Positions 55,080 to 63,912 of a stretch of DNA of 64,000 bases are shown here, in pieces. A model generated the notes under the pieces. That model saw nothing but the letters and a program-made list of their open reading frames with translations. It ran no database searches and had not been told where the DNA came from. Every line of letters starts with the position of its first letter. Positions within the stretch are counted from its first letter, which is position 1. The stretch comes from JBEVJC01 sp040510375 (GTDB lineage: Bacteria; Bacteroidota; Bacteroidia; Chitinophagales; Chitinophagaceae), in the NCBI GenBank assembly GCA_040510375.1, contig JBEVJC010000008.1:310001-374000 (forward strand), in the 5' to 3' direction. The position numbers and the translations under genes are program-made.

Positions 55080-55769
55080 ATGCCAGATCCCTTAGGCCAG
55101 GCCATTTCCGATTTCTATTTTAAAAATTCACCCGGACGTTTATGGATCCACAATAAATACGGGGAGAAAGAAGAAATGCCGGTAGATATTTATTTCCGCA
55201 CTTACCAGGACATGCCCTTACTGGAACAACTGGCCCTCAACTATTGCCAGGGTTCCGTACTTGATATCGGTGCGGGTGCCGGTAGCCACGCCCTGTACCT
55301 GCAGGGACTCGGAAACCCGGTGACCGCCCTGGAAATCTCGCCCTTGTCGTGCGATGTTATGACCCAACGGGGTGTTAAAAATGTGGTCAATGCAGATATC
55401 ATGAGCTGGTCGGACCAGCAATTTGATACCATTCTGATGCTGATGAATGGCATCGGGTTGAGTAAAAACCTGCAGGGACTTAAATCATTGTTACAACATT
55501 TGTCAAAGCTGGTTCTACCCGGTGGACAGTTATTGTTCGACTCTTCAGATGTTGCGTATCTGTTTGATTCAGACATTCCACAGGGCAGGTACTATGGTGA
55601 AATTGACTACAGGTATACCTATAGAAAACTAAACACGGAATGGTTCTCCTGGTTATATGTCGACTACCCCACACTCAGCCGGGTGGCGGTTCAAACAGGC
55701 TGGAAGATCGAGCGGTTGATGGAGGACGACCACTACCAGTTCCTGGTCAGACTCACCCGCAATAATTAA
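55080..55769 (+). CDS. Class I SAM-dependent methyltransferase
   Basis: The 229-residue protein has SAM motif I in GSVLDIGAGAGSHALYLQ near residue 59, the acidic end of strand 2 in VTALEISPLSCDVM, and motifs II-III in FDTILMLMNGIGLS and LVLPGGQLLFDSSD. Substrate identity cannot be read from sequence; small-molecule methylation is likely. It stands alone between the divergent methyltransferase and the RRM gene 33 nt downstream. Confidence 0.85.
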   Translation: MPDPLGQAISDFYFKNSPGRLWIHNKYGEKEEMPVDIYFRTYQDMPLLEQLALNYCQGSVLDIGAGAGSHALYLQGLGNPVTALEISPLSCDVMTQRGVKNVVNADIMSWSDQQFDTILMLMNGIGLSKNLQGLKSLLQHLSKLVLPGGQLLFDSSDVAYLFDSDIPQGRYYGEIDYRYTYRKLNTEWFSWLYVDYPTLSRVAVQTGWKIERLMEDDHYQFLVRLTRNN

Positions 55770-55802
55770 AATAAGTTCTGTACTTTTACCAAAACTCCCA
55801 AC

Positions 55803-56378
55803 ATGAAGATTTTTGTAGCCGGGCTTCCTTACGACCTGGACGACGCAGAGCTTGAAGAAATTTTTGAAAAATTTGGTAAGATCATTTCCGCAAAAGTGGC
55901 AATGGACCGTGAGACAGGTAAGAGTAAAGGATTCGGATTTGTTGAAATGCTGAATGAAGCGGAAGCTAAAGATGCTATCGAAAGTCTGAATGATCTCTCG
56001 CTCGGGAAGAAGCCCCTTGTAGTGAAAGCTGCTGACGAACGTCCTGGTGGCGGCGGCGGCGGTGGTGGTTTCAACCGCGGCGGTGGCGGCGGCGGATTCA
56101 ATCGCGGCGGCGGCGGTGGTGGAGGTTATAACCGCGGCGGCGGTGGTGGATACAACCGCGATGGCGGCGGCGGCGGTGGATACAATCGTGACGGCGGCGG
56201 TGGTGGAGGATACAATCGCGATGGCGGCGGCGGTGGATATAACAGGGACCGTGGTGATGGAAACAGTGGCGGATACAATCGCGACGGCGGTGGATACAAT
56301 CGCGACCGTGGCGATGGTAACAATGGAGGTTATAACCGCGACAATACCGGCGGTTTTAACCGTGACCGCGACAGATAA
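55803..56378 (+). CDS. RRM RNA-binding protein with a glycine-rich tail
   Basis: Residues 1-78 are one RNA-recognition motif, with RNP2 IFVAGL (3-8) and RNP1 KGFGFVEM (42-49), as in the small cold-inducible Rbp proteins of Bacteroidota and cyanobacteria. Residues 81-191 are low-complexity, with eleven [FY]NR blocks spaced by runs of glycine and, later, Asp/Arg (YNRDRGDGN). The tail resembles RGG-type regions that promote RNA binding and condensation. It is followed by a strong terminator. Regulation by cold is suggested by the family, not shown here. Confidence 0.92.
   Translation: MKIFVAGLPYDLDDAELEEIFEKFGKIISAKVAMDRETGKSKGFGFVEMLNEAEAKDAIESLNDLSLGKKPLVVKAADERPGGGGGGGGFNRGGGGGGFNRGGGGGGGYNRGGGGGYNRDGGGGGGYNRDGGGGGGYNRDGGGGGYNRDRGDGNSGGYNRDGGGYNRDRGDGNNGGYNRDNTGGFNRDRDR
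56043..56375 (+). repeat. Gly-Tyr-Asn-Arg coding repeats in the RRM gene
   Basis: The tail of the RRM gene is a GGC/GGT-rich array of degenerate units of 24-36 bp, each ending in codons for (F/Y)NR(D/G). Eleven units are visible. The period is irregular because the number of glycine codons varies. The array produces long antisense open frames that are not genes. Confidence 0.88.
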
Positions 56379-56404
56379 GATAAACACATAAAAAATTATA
56401 GTTA

Positions 56405-56448
56405 AATGCGAAGCGAAATGATGATCATTTTCCCTTCGCATTTTTTTT
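56405..56448 (+). terminator. Terminator of the RRM gene
   Basis: AATGCGAAG pairs with CTTCGCATT, with an inner AAATGA/TCATTT stem, followed by eight T residues. It starts 26 nt after the stop. Confidence 0.93.
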
Positions 56449-56516
56449 GTGGCAGTGGAATTCTCAGGCACGGATTTTATAATTATTAATGATTGAATAA
56501 TCTTAAAACAAAAGAT

Positions 56517-56966
56517 ATGGCAACAAATAAAAAACCAAAAGAGGAACCACCCACCAGTATTGAAATGCCGGATGTCAGTGATATTCCAGGTCAGGAACAT
56601 GTGCATCCTCTCCGGTTCCGCGAGATGGAAGACACCACTATATCATCGTCGGATGAAGAAGGCGATGGCCTGCTCGACGAATTGAATGGTGATGATGATG
56701 AACCATTGACAGATGGGATAAATGATCTGGGTGTGGAAGAAAGAAAGGCACTTCGCAGGTCGGGTCAGATCGTGAACGCAGAGACAAAAGATATGGATGA
56801 ACTCCGGCTGGATCGTACAGATGGCGAAGATCTGTTAAATGAGAGCAGTAATCCGCTTGATTATGGCGAAGACCTCGATGTTCCGGGAAGTGAACTGGAC
56901 GACAGTGATGAGGAACTTGGTGAAGAAGATGAGGAAAATAATGCTTACAGCAACCCTGATCTTTAA
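56517..56966 (+). CDS. Acidic, probably disordered protein of unknown function
   Basis: The 149-residue protein begins MATNKKPKEEPP and is very rich in Asp, Glu and Ser (for example DELNGDDDEPLTDG and DDSDEELGEEDEENN), with few hydrophobic residues. It has no signal peptide or recognisable domain. The composition predicts an intrinsically disordered cytoplasmic protein. An upstream TTG (56493) is rejected as the start because the ATG is better placed. It has its own terminator. No function can be given. Confidence 0.8.
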   Translation: MATNKKPKEEPPTSIEMPDVSDIPGQEHVHPLRFREMEDTTISSSDEEGDGLLDELNGDDDEPLTDGINDLGVEERKALRRSGQIVNAETKDMDELRLDRTDGEDLLNESSNPLDYGEDLDVPGSELDDSDEELGEEDEENNAYSNPDL

Positions 56967-56988
56967 GGAAACTGTATTCCCGTTTTAT

Positions 56989-57014
56989 AATCCCTGATAT
57001 CCGGGGATTTTTTT
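56989..57014 (+). terminator. Terminator of the acidic-protein gene
   Basis: AATCCC pairs with GGGATT around a 9-nt loop, followed by seven T residues, 23 nt after the stop. Confidence 0.75.
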
Positions 57015-57197
57015 ATGGAATAACTTTCTCAATGCGGGGCAGTATTTACAACAGCTGTTAAAACATTTACGTTCTAATTACCTGAACATCATGCATATGC
57101 TGCAAAAGATGGAGGATTATTAACATTGAAAACTTATCTGGCATTTTTTCTGTTTTACCGTCGTTGAATAAATCAGTTAAACACTAAATCCAGAAGT

Positions 57198-57623
57198 ATG
57201 AAAAGTAATATGAAATTGATGTTTGTTGGTGTGGCAATGGCCGGACTGATGACAGCATGTAAACAAAAAGGAACCGAGATGACAAAATCGGGAGCCTACA
57301 AGGATACGGTCGGCCTTGCCCAGTTCCAGCAGGAAAAAGCGGAAAAAGAACGCAGAGCTGCAGAATATAATTCCGCACCTGTCAGAACAGTCAGGACCAC
57401 CACCAACCAGCCAGTTACCACCACACAACCAGCTGCCCGGAAGAAAGGTTGGAGTAAGGCAGCAAAAGGTACAGCCATCGGAGCCGGATCAGGTGCAATA
57501 CTTGGTGCAGTGATCAATAAAAAGAACCGCGGCGTAGGTGCCGTTGTGGGTGGCGTTGTCGGCGGAGGTGTTGGTTATGGAGTTGGTCGGTCCAAAGACA
57601 AGAAGGACGGTCGTGTACAATAA
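57198..57623 (+). CDS. Glycine-zipper lipoprotein
   Basis: The 141-residue protein has a lipoprotein signal (MFVGVAMAGLMTAC, lipid-modified Cys21) and a Lys/Glu-rich helix near residues 45-55. A Thr/Gln/Pro linker follows, then a glycine-zipper segment from about residue 92 (GTAIGAGSGAILGAVI and GAVVGGVVGGGVGYGVG). Glycine zippers insert in or associate with membranes, as in the YMGG and 2TM Rickettsia-antigen families. It is probably on the inner face of the outer membrane. The exact role is unknown. The 231-bp gap before it shows no other feature than the preceding terminator. Confidence 0.85.
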   Translation: MKSNMKLMFVGVAMAGLMTACKQKGTEMTKSGAYKDTVGLAQFQQEKAEKERRAAEYNSAPVRTVRTTTNQPVTTTQPAARKKGWSKAAKGTAIGAGSGAILGAVINKKNRGVGAVVGGVVGGGVGYGVGRSKDKKDGRVQ

Positions 57624-57625
57624 AA

Positions 57626-57660
57626 AAAAGGAGGGACATTGTTCCTCCTTTTTTATTTTT
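57626..57660 (+). terminator. Terminator of the glycine-zipper gene
   Basis: AAAAGGAGG pairs with CCTCCTTTT around a 9-nt loop, followed by a T-rich tail. Confidence 0.9.
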
Positions 57661-57698
57661 ATACAATAGTTAAACCAACTTCATTTTAAATCTATTGT

Positions 57699-58262
57699 AT
57701 GGGAGATCCAAAGTTGTTTATGATTTTACTGGGTGCCACAGTCCCGGGACGTTTTACTGAGCAACACGATATTTTTTTCGGGATCGCCTCCCATATTAAT
57801 GAGCTCGTTCCGGAAATCAAAAATTCCTGGCCCGGAGCTAAAGTACATATCGATGCCTGGCGAACAGTAACACAGGTAAACGACTTTCAGATAACTGTGG
57901 TTCCGGGGACTGATACTCCGCCAACCGGGTTTGGTTTATTTTTTATAAACCTCGGCGGATATAAAAAAAATGAATTCGACGAGTTCCATTACAAGGTGCT
58001 GAGTGTGGCAACCGATAAGGGTGCTGCAATCCGGGAGTCGAAACAAACAAGCTTTTATAAACATGTGGGATTCGAATCTGCTACTTCACATATTGATGAC
58101 AAATATGGAGTGGATGTGGACGATATTTATGAAATAGCTGATATTCTTTCACCCGTATTTAAAAGTAAATTCAGTCTCCGGATCATTCCCCGGCCAGGTG
58201 AAGATGATACGGTTCATCTTGGATATTTCAAACTTGACAAACTGGAAGCGATTACTTTTTAG
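57699..58262 (+). CDS. DUF1543 family protein
   Basis: The 187-residue protein matches DUF1543: FMILLGATVPGRFTEQHDIFF near the N-terminus and VHIDAWRTV near residue 50. GFGLFFINLGGYKKNEFDEFH near residue 80 looks like a second copy of the same half-domain. It is soluble, without signal peptide. The function of the family is unknown. It stands between a terminator and a lipoprotein gene 48 nt downstream. Confidence 0.85.
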   Translation: MGDPKLFMILLGATVPGRFTEQHDIFFGIASHINELVPEIKNSWPGAKVHIDAWRTVTQVNDFQITVVPGTDTPPTGFGLFFINLGGYKKNEFDEFHYKVLSVATDKGAAIRESKQTSFYKHVGFESATSHIDDKYGVDVDDIYEIADILSPVFKSKFSLRIIPRPGEDDTVHLGYFKLDKLEAITF

Positions 58263-58310
58263 CAGGTTGGTAAACATCCTGATTTTTTTAGAAGGTTTAA
58301 TTTTACTGTT

Positions 58311-59180
58311 ATGAATCTCCGACCGCTTATGTGTACGCTTTATGCAGTCATGCACCTTGGTGCCTGCAGTAACAAGAACGAGGTTCTGCCAGCCGATCCC
58401 CCATTTGCAAAGATTCCTACTACCCAAAAATTATCTACGCAGTTTCCTGAGGTCTCCGGTATTGCACCCTCATTCACGCAAAACGGTCACCTCTGGATGA
58501 TGCAGGATGGCGGTAATCCGACCCGGATCAGCCTGGTTGACCGGTCGGCCTCACTGGTGCGTCATGTATTCCTTAAAGGGATTACAAACCGCGACTGGGA
58601 AGACATGATTATCATGCGTAATCCGGGTCAGAATGTAACCGAGATCTACATTGCCGATATCGGCAACAATAATGCAGTACCACAACAGCCGGCGATTTAC
58701 CGCTTCAGGGAACCGGCAAGTTCCACCGATACGGTGCAGGATATTACAAGTATCCTTTTCACCTATCCCGACGGCCAGCATGATGCAGAAGCATTCCTGG
58801 TTGATCCCGTTACAATGGATATTTTTATCCTGACAAAAAAAGAATCCCGGTCCAGAATCTACAGGATCCGGTTTCCCTATGCTGCCAATGGTCCGGCCGA
58901 ATTTGCCGGAGAACTCCCATACAATACAGTAGTAAGTGCGACTTCCAATCAGCAGGGCACAGAGATCCTGGTAAAAACATACGCAGGAATTTATTATTAT
59001 AAACGTGCTGCCGGTGAAACCCTGTTGCAGGCACTACTGAAAACACCGGAATCGCTGGCATACCAGATGGAGTTGCAGGGAGAATCAATTTGTTTTGGAG
59101 CTGAAAACCAGGGCTTTTATACCATACCGGAAATGCCATTACAGGGCGACCAGTTGCTGAGTTTTTATAAAAGGAATTAA
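58311..59180 (+). CDS. Lipoprotein, probably beta-propeller
   Basis: The 289-residue protein has a short lipoprotein signal ending in HLGACSN (Cys19). The body contains repeating strand motifs such as SGIAPSFTQNGHLWMMQDGG, YIADIGNNNAVPQQPAIYRF and DAEAFLVDPVTMDIFILTK, consistent with a beta-propeller like those of SdiA-regulated or esterase-like proteins. DIGNN and DAEA recur in such families. It should be anchored in the periplasm or at the surface. No catalytic residue can be named. Confidence 0.75.
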   Translation: MNLRPLMCTLYAVMHLGACSNKNEVLPADPPFAKIPTTQKLSTQFPEVSGIAPSFTQNGHLWMMQDGGNPTRISLVDRSASLVRHVFLKGITNRDWEDMIIMRNPGQNVTEIYIADIGNNNAVPQQPAIYRFREPASSTDTVQDITSILFTYPDGQHDAEAFLVDPVTMDIFILTKKESRSRIYRIRFPYAANGPAEFAGELPYNTVVSATSNQQGTEILVKTYAGIYYYKRAAGETLLQALLKTPESLAYQMELQGESICFGAENQGFYTIPEMPLQGDQLLSFYKRN

Positions 59181-59292
59181 AATTCCGGTGCACAAGCTTA
59201 GTCACATTTTCTGCACATTCCGGATGTACCCACCTGCTGAATGTCTTATCTGTACTGCATTTGCGTAGATTTATCAGCGATAAATCACCGTT

Positions 59293-60429
59293 ATGCCAGT
59301 CAGATTTTCCAGATTCACCGTCGTGTTTTTTATTCTCTTCCTGTTAACCATATCAGGTGCCGGTGCTCAATCTGTAACCAAGATAAAATGGGGAGCGAAC
59401 ACCATGTTCGCGGGAATTGAAGTCGGATCAAAAGGCGTCAAGATGAGTGTTGTTGAACTGAAGAAAAAATCGTTCAGTGTGGTGAAGGACACTTCGGTTA
59501 ATACCGACTTTATTACGTTCTCCACACAGTCGGCCGATGCAACACTTGATGGCCTTGCCGGATTATACAATGCGGCCCTGACAAGCTATGGTATTCCGTC
59601 CGGCAGGATCTATACCGTTATCAGCAGCGGTGTAAAAATGCAGGCAGATAAAGATAACCAGCAACAGCAGATCGATAAACTGATCGGTGGCTTCCGACAG
59701 CGGATCAACGAACCCGACCGGAAAGTAGAAGTAGTGGATGTAACACAGGAGGCAAGATTATCACATCTTGGTATTGTGGCACCTGCACTCCGGTATACCA
59801 CCTTCCTGATTGATATCGGAAGCGGTAACAGTAAGGGCGGATATTTCCCGCTTGGCAATACCAGTAAGTTTAAACTCTTCCAGTTAAACTGGGGAACAAA
59901 GACCGTGGCCAATGCAACGGAGAATCGCACAGATGAGTATGACCGGACCATCACCAACTATTCGAAGCAATTGGGTCGTGTGTTGAATGTGATCGAATCT
60001 GAAGATCTTATTTATGCCATCAACGCCAGTGGTGCATACGCCATGAGCGACCATATTGCATTCAGTGGGGGGATCTCATGGGCCGTGGCTACACTGCTGC
60101 ACCCGGAACAGCTGGATCAATCTGCCGTATCGGTAACATTTGCCGAAGTGATGGCGTTCAGCGACCAGCTGGTAAAGGATTTTAAATCCCTGTCCGATAC
60201 TTCCATACGGAGAAGCAACACAAAGATTACAGATAAAGGGGCCGCGGCACGGGAGATCAAACGGGTCCATGCAGTGTTTGACCAGCGTTCGCTTATTGCC
60301 GGTACCGGTTTATTATTAAAAATAATGCGCCAGTTTTCCTCGGTGTATGAAAGCAAACAATTTATACTGATAAAAAACGGGCAGGTTGGTTGGATCTCTG
60401 CCTATATTGACCAGCAGACGGAAAACTGA
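59293..60429 (+). CDS. Exported Ppx/GppA-like (ASKHA-fold) protein
   Basis: The 378-residue protein has a signal peptide (residues 1-25, ending GAGAQS). The mature part carries exopolyphosphatase-type motifs in order: AGIEVGSKGVKMSVVEL (phosphate-1, residues 40-56), TQEARLSHLGI with Glu153 where Ppx has its catalytic Glu, LIDIGSGNSKGGYF (phosphate-2, 172-185) and IAGTGLLLKI near residue 336. Ppx/GppA enzymes are normally cytoplasmic, so export is unusual. It may hydrolyse polyphosphate in the periplasm or bind a nucleotide-free ligand. It converges on the helicase gene with a shared terminator. Confidence 0.72.
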   Translation: MPVRFSRFTVVFFILFLLTISGAGAQSVTKIKWGANTMFAGIEVGSKGVKMSVVELKKKSFSVVKDTSVNTDFITFSTQSADATLDGLAGLYNAALTSYGIPSGRIYTVISSGVKMQADKDNQQQQIDKLIGGFRQRINEPDRKVEVVDVTQEARLSHLGIVAPALRYTTFLIDIGSGNSKGGYFPLGNTSKFKLFQLNWGTKTVANATENRTDEYDRTITNYSKQLGRVLNVIESEDLIYAINASGAYAMSDHIAFSGGISWAVATLLHPEQLDQSAVSVTFAEVMAFSDQLVKDFKSLSDTSIRRSNTKITDKGAAAREIKRVHAVFDQRSLIAGTGLLLKIMRQFSSVYESKQFILIKNGQVGWISAYIDQQTEN

Positions 60430-60443
60430 TCTGTCATGGGGCA

Positions 60444-60476
60444 TAAAAAAAACCGTCACGACTTTGCCGTGACGGT
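60444..60476. terminator. Terminator between the Ppx-like and helicase genes
   Basis: ACCGTCACG and CGTGACGGT form a 9-bp stem with a 7-nt loop. On the minus strand eight T residues follow, so it mainly ends the helicase transcript. Confidence 0.88.
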
Positions 60477-60500
60477 ATTGGTGAGACTTCTGCAAAAAAA

Positions 60501-61757
60501 TTATGCGCGGCGCTGTGAAAAAGTCCTTCCGGGCTTTTTGCCACCTGTGCGCCTGCTACCGAAGCTGGAAGATGCAGCAGATGCTGCAACTGCAGGACGG
60601 TTAATCTCGTGCATCAGTGGAACATCATAAGGATGGCCGCTGACAACCGGGATTTTTTTATTGATCAGTTTCTGGATATCACGCAGGTAAATTTTTTCTT
60701 CATAATCACAGAACGAAAAGGCGATACCATTTGCTCCTGCCCTTCCTGTACGACCGATCCGGTGTACATAGGTTTCAGGTACATTGGGAAGATCAAAATT
60801 GATCACATGGGTCAGTTCGTCGATATCAATACCACGGGCAGCGATATCTGTAGCCACCAGGATACGTGTTTTCCTTGCCTTGAAATTACTCAGGGCCGAC
60901 TGGCGTGCGTTCTGCGACTTGTTACCGTGGATAGCTTCCGCGCGGATTCCGGCCTTGGCCAAACCGCGGGCAATCTTGTCGGCACCGTGTTTGGTTCTCG
61001 AAAAAACCAGCGCAGTACCAATCGTATTGTCCTGCAACAGGTGTACGAGTAATGCACTTTTATTCTGCTTTTCCGAATAATATAAATGTTGCTGGATTGT
61101 TTCAGCGGTTGATGATACTGGCGTCACCTCTACTTTCACAGGATTGTTAAGCAGTATGTTCGACAACTGCTGGATTTCCGGAGGCATGGTAGCCGAGAAG
61201 AACAGCGTTTGACGTTTAGCCGGTAATTTGGCGATAATACGGCGTACATCATGTACGAATCCCATATCCAGCATACGATCGGCTTCATCGAGTACGAAAT
61301 ATTTGATGTTTTCAAGCGACACATGCCGTTGATTCATCAGATCCAGTAAACGACCCGGAGTGGCAACAAGGATGTCGACACCACGGCGAAGCGTGGCAAC
61401 CTGCGAGTGTTGTGATACACCACCGAAGATCACGGTATGGTTTAATCCGAGGTATTTACCATATGCCTGGAAACTTTCACCTATCTGGATCGCAAGTTCG
61501 CGTGTGGGGGTCAGGATCAGGGCACTGATGTTACGGCGACCGGCAGGTTCATTAGAAAACTGCTGGTACATCAGTTGTAACATTGGTATAGCGAATGCGG
61601 CAGTTTTTCCGGTTCCGGTCTGGGCACAACCCAGAAGGTCTTTATGTTGTAAAATTGCAGGAATTGCCTGTTCCTGTATTGGTGTAGGCGTTGTATAGCC
61701 TTCATCGCTCAAAGCCCTAAGCACAGGCTCGATGAGCTGTAAATTGTTAAATGACAC
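60501..61757 (-). CDS. rhlE: DEAD-box RNA helicase, RhlE type
   Basis: The 418-residue helicase has the Q motif GYTTPTPIQEQAIP, motif I AQTGTGKTAAF, motif II VLDEADRMLDMGF, motif III FFSATMP and motif VI HRIGRTGRAG. The short basic tail (GGKKPGRTFSQRRA) is typical of RhlE. It unwinds RNA, often during ribosome assembly or in the cold. The GTG at 61757 (VSFNNLQLIEP) aligns with the family start; an in-frame ATG 18 codons upstream adds a hydrophobic stretch not seen in the family. The leader from the -7 box is about 130 nt. Confidence 0.92.
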   Translation of the reverse strand: MSFNNLQLIEPVLRALSDEGYTTPTPIQEQAIPAILQHKDLLGCAQTGTGKTAAFAIPMLQLMYQQFSNEPAGRRNISALILTPTRELAIQIGESFQAYGKYLGLNHTVIFGGVSQHSQVATLRRGVDILVATPGRLLDLMNQRHVSLENIKYFVLDEADRMLDMGFVHDVRRIIAKLPAKRQTLFFSATMPPEIQQLSNILLNNPVKVEVTPVSSTAETIQQHLYYSEKQNKSALLVHLLQDNTIGTALVFSRTKHGADKIARGLAKAGIRAEAIHGNKSQNARQSALSNFKARKTRILVATDIAARGIDIDELTHVINFDLPNVPETYVHRIGRTGRAGANGIAFSFCDYEEKIYLRDIQKLINKKIPVVSGHPYDVPLMHEINRPAVAASAASSSFGSRRTGGKKPGRTFSQRRA

Positions 61758-61892
61758 TTTTGAAAATTTGATTATTAAATACGGTAAGGCTATCAATGGG
61801 AATTGATACATTACCTGCCTTACGTTAAGCCATCACGGCGTTTGAGTGGAAGATCACAACAAAAACTAGAAGAGCACTAACATACAGAAACA

Positions 61893-61924
61893 CAAAAGTA
61901 GTGTAAATAATGCTGAAAATCAAA
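61893..61924 (-). promoter_or_regulatory. Promoter of the rhlE gene (-33 TTTG, -7 TACTTTTG)
   Basis: On the minus strand TTTG and TACTTTTG (61893-61900) are separated by 20 nt, the standard Bacteroidota spacing. The 387-bp gap 61758-62144 holds this promoter and the helicase leader; nothing else definite is seen in it. Confidence 0.72.
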
Positions 61925-62144
61925 TTAAAGACAGGATTATCCAGTCACGCCCACCTGTTAATGCCTGTTTTTACCCAATGGATTTCAAAGGAAAATGGTG
62001 TTTGAACAGGGTTTTCCAGGAATTCTTTTAGCCAGGACCTGTTACTGGTGCGGGGTTCCGATACCAAAGTTGCTAAATCGTTTTTTTCTTTTCTTAAATA
62101 ACAGGTTTCCTGTAAATTGTCTGCAAATTGTAAACAAGGATCCA

Positions 62145-63887
62145 ATGGGAGATGTAAATATTAAAAAGCAACCTAAAACGTACGATGTAGTGATAGTGGG
62201 ATCCGGTGCAGGTGGAGGTATGTCGGCCTATATCCTCGCCAATGCAGGTCTGAAAGTGTGTATAGTTGAAGCGGGTGACATGTATGATCCGCAGAAGAAT
62301 ATTACCCAGTTTAAAAAACCATGGGATTCTCCCCGGCGTGGTGCCAGCACCAAACTTCGCCCCTTTGGTGATTTCGACGCCTGTTATGGTGGCTGGGATC
62401 TCTCGGGCGAACCTTTTACGAAGGAAGATGGAACAGATTGGGACTGGTTCCGGGCCCGCATGCTGGGTGGCCGTACCAATCACTGGGGACGGATTTCCCT
62501 TCGTTTCGGACCAAAGGATTTTAAACGCAAAAGTATCGACGGACTGGGTGACGACTGGCCGATCGGTTATGAAGATGTAAAACCTTTTTACGACCGGGTA
62601 GATAAAATGATTGGTGTATTCGGAACCAATGAGGGACTTGACAACGATCCCGACGGATATTTCCTTCGCCCTCCCCGCCCCCGTCTTCATGAAATACTTA
62701 TTAAGAATGCAGCAACAACGGCAGGTGTAAAAGTGATCCCTTCCCGGTTGTCCATTCTTACTGAAAAACTGAATGATGAACGTGGTGTATGTAAGTTTTG
62801 CGGACAGTGCAGCAGGAACTGCAGTTATTATAAAGCAGATTTCTCTTCTCCCAATGTACTGATCTATCCGGCGATGAAGACCGGTAATATAGATATCATC
62901 CCGAATGCAATGGCGCGTGAAGTACTCACCAATAAAGAAGGGCTTGCCACGGGTGTATCCTACATCGATAAAAATGAAATGCAGGAATACCAGGTTTACG
63001 GTAAGGTGGTTGTACTTGCTGCAAGTGCCTGCGAATCGGCCAGGATAATGCTCAATTCAAAATCGGCCCAGCATCCGAATGGCCTTGCCAACAACAGCGA
63101 TGCAGTTGGACGATACCTGCACGATTCCACCGGGGCTGCCGTTGGTGGTGTAATCCCCAAACTCTTTGGCCGTAAACGATACAATGAAGATGGTGTAGGC
63201 GGACTCCATGTTTATTCTCCCTGGTGGCTGGATAATAAAAAATTAGACTTCCCGCGTGGTTACCATATTGAGTATTGGGGTGGTATGGGCCAGCCTTCCT
63301 ATGGTTTCCAGTGGGGAATAGAAAACGTGAACGGTAAGTATGTTGTAAACGGAAATAAAAAAGAAGCAGGTGGTTATGGTGCTTCATTAAAACAGGATTA
63401 CCGTCATTTTTACGGAGCCAGTGTAGGTATGGCTGGTCGCGGTGAGGCAATCCCCCTGGCAAGTAACTATTGCGCCATTGATCCGGATGTGGTGGATCGT
63501 TATGGTATCCCTGTTTTGCGGTTCAATGTTAAATGGACAGAACATGAAATCAAACAGGCCAGGCATATGAAGGAAACCTTCAAGGAGATTATGCACAATA
63601 TGGGTGCAATAATTACCTATGGTGGCGATGATGATGAAAAAAACAACTGGGGAATTTCCAAACCCGGGGAAATCATTCACGAAGCAGGAACCGTGCGGAT
63701 GGGCAACGATCCAAAAAAAGCACCGCTTAATAAATGGAGCCAGGCACATGATTGTAAAAACCTGTTTAATGTCGATGGCGGACAATTTGTATCACAGGCA
63801 GATAAAAATATTACGTGGACAATCCTTGCCCTGAGTATGCGCGCCAGCGAATACATTATACAGGAATTGAAAAACCAGAACATCTGA
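62145..63887 (+). CDS. GMC-type oxidoreductase flavoprotein with a cysteine cluster
   Basis: The 580-residue protein has the FAD-binding motif VVIVGSGAGGGMSAYILANAG near residue 15 and GGRTNHWGRISLRFG near residue 110. CKFCGQCSRNC near residue 210 is a cysteine cluster like those that bind an iron-sulfur cluster in gluconate, fructose and glucose dehydrogenases. The C-terminal GMC part has HEAGTVRMGND and VDGGQFVSQADKNITWTI. It oxidises a sugar or alcohol, passing electrons to a carrier rather than oxygen. The frame is open 50 codons upstream, but this ATG starts the conserved region. The small-subunit gene follows after 25 nt. Confidence 0.9.
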   Translation: MGDVNIKKQPKTYDVVIVGSGAGGGMSAYILANAGLKVCIVEAGDMYDPQKNITQFKKPWDSPRRGASTKLRPFGDFDACYGGWDLSGEPFTKEDGTDWDWFRARMLGGRTNHWGRISLRFGPKDFKRKSIDGLGDDWPIGYEDVKPFYDRVDKMIGVFGTNEGLDNDPDGYFLRPPRPRLHEILIKNAATTAGVKVIPSRLSILTEKLNDERGVCKFCGQCSRNCSYYKADFSSPNVLIYPAMKTGNIDIIPNAMAREVLTNKEGLATGVSYIDKNEMQEYQVYGKVVVLAASACESARIMLNSKSAQHPNGLANNSDAVGRYLHDSTGAAVGGVIPKLFGRKRYNEDGVGGLHVYSPWWLDNKKLDFPRGYHIEYWGGMGQPSYGFQWGIENVNGKYVVNGNKKEAGGYGASLKQDYRHFYGASVGMAGRGEAIPLASNYCAIDPDVVDRYGIPVLRFNVKWTEHEIKQARHMKETFKEIMHNMGAIITYGGDDDEKNNWGISKPGEIIHEAGTVRMGNDPKKAPLNKWSQAHDCKNLFNVDGGQFVSQADKNITWTILALSMRASEYIIQELKNQNI

Positions 63888-63912
63888 CCGAACCAGTTAA
63901 AATTTATAAAGA

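Noticed and set aside
55653..56606. 317-codon minus-strand frame over the RRM gene
   Set aside because: It is produced by the GGC/GGT repeats read in antisense (Ala/Thr/Val runs); the plus-strand RRM protein explains the region.
61945..62145. 66-codon minus-strand frame upstream of the GMC gene
   Set aside because: It starts on the complement of the GMC start region and has no promoter or domain; probably chance in a non-coding gap.
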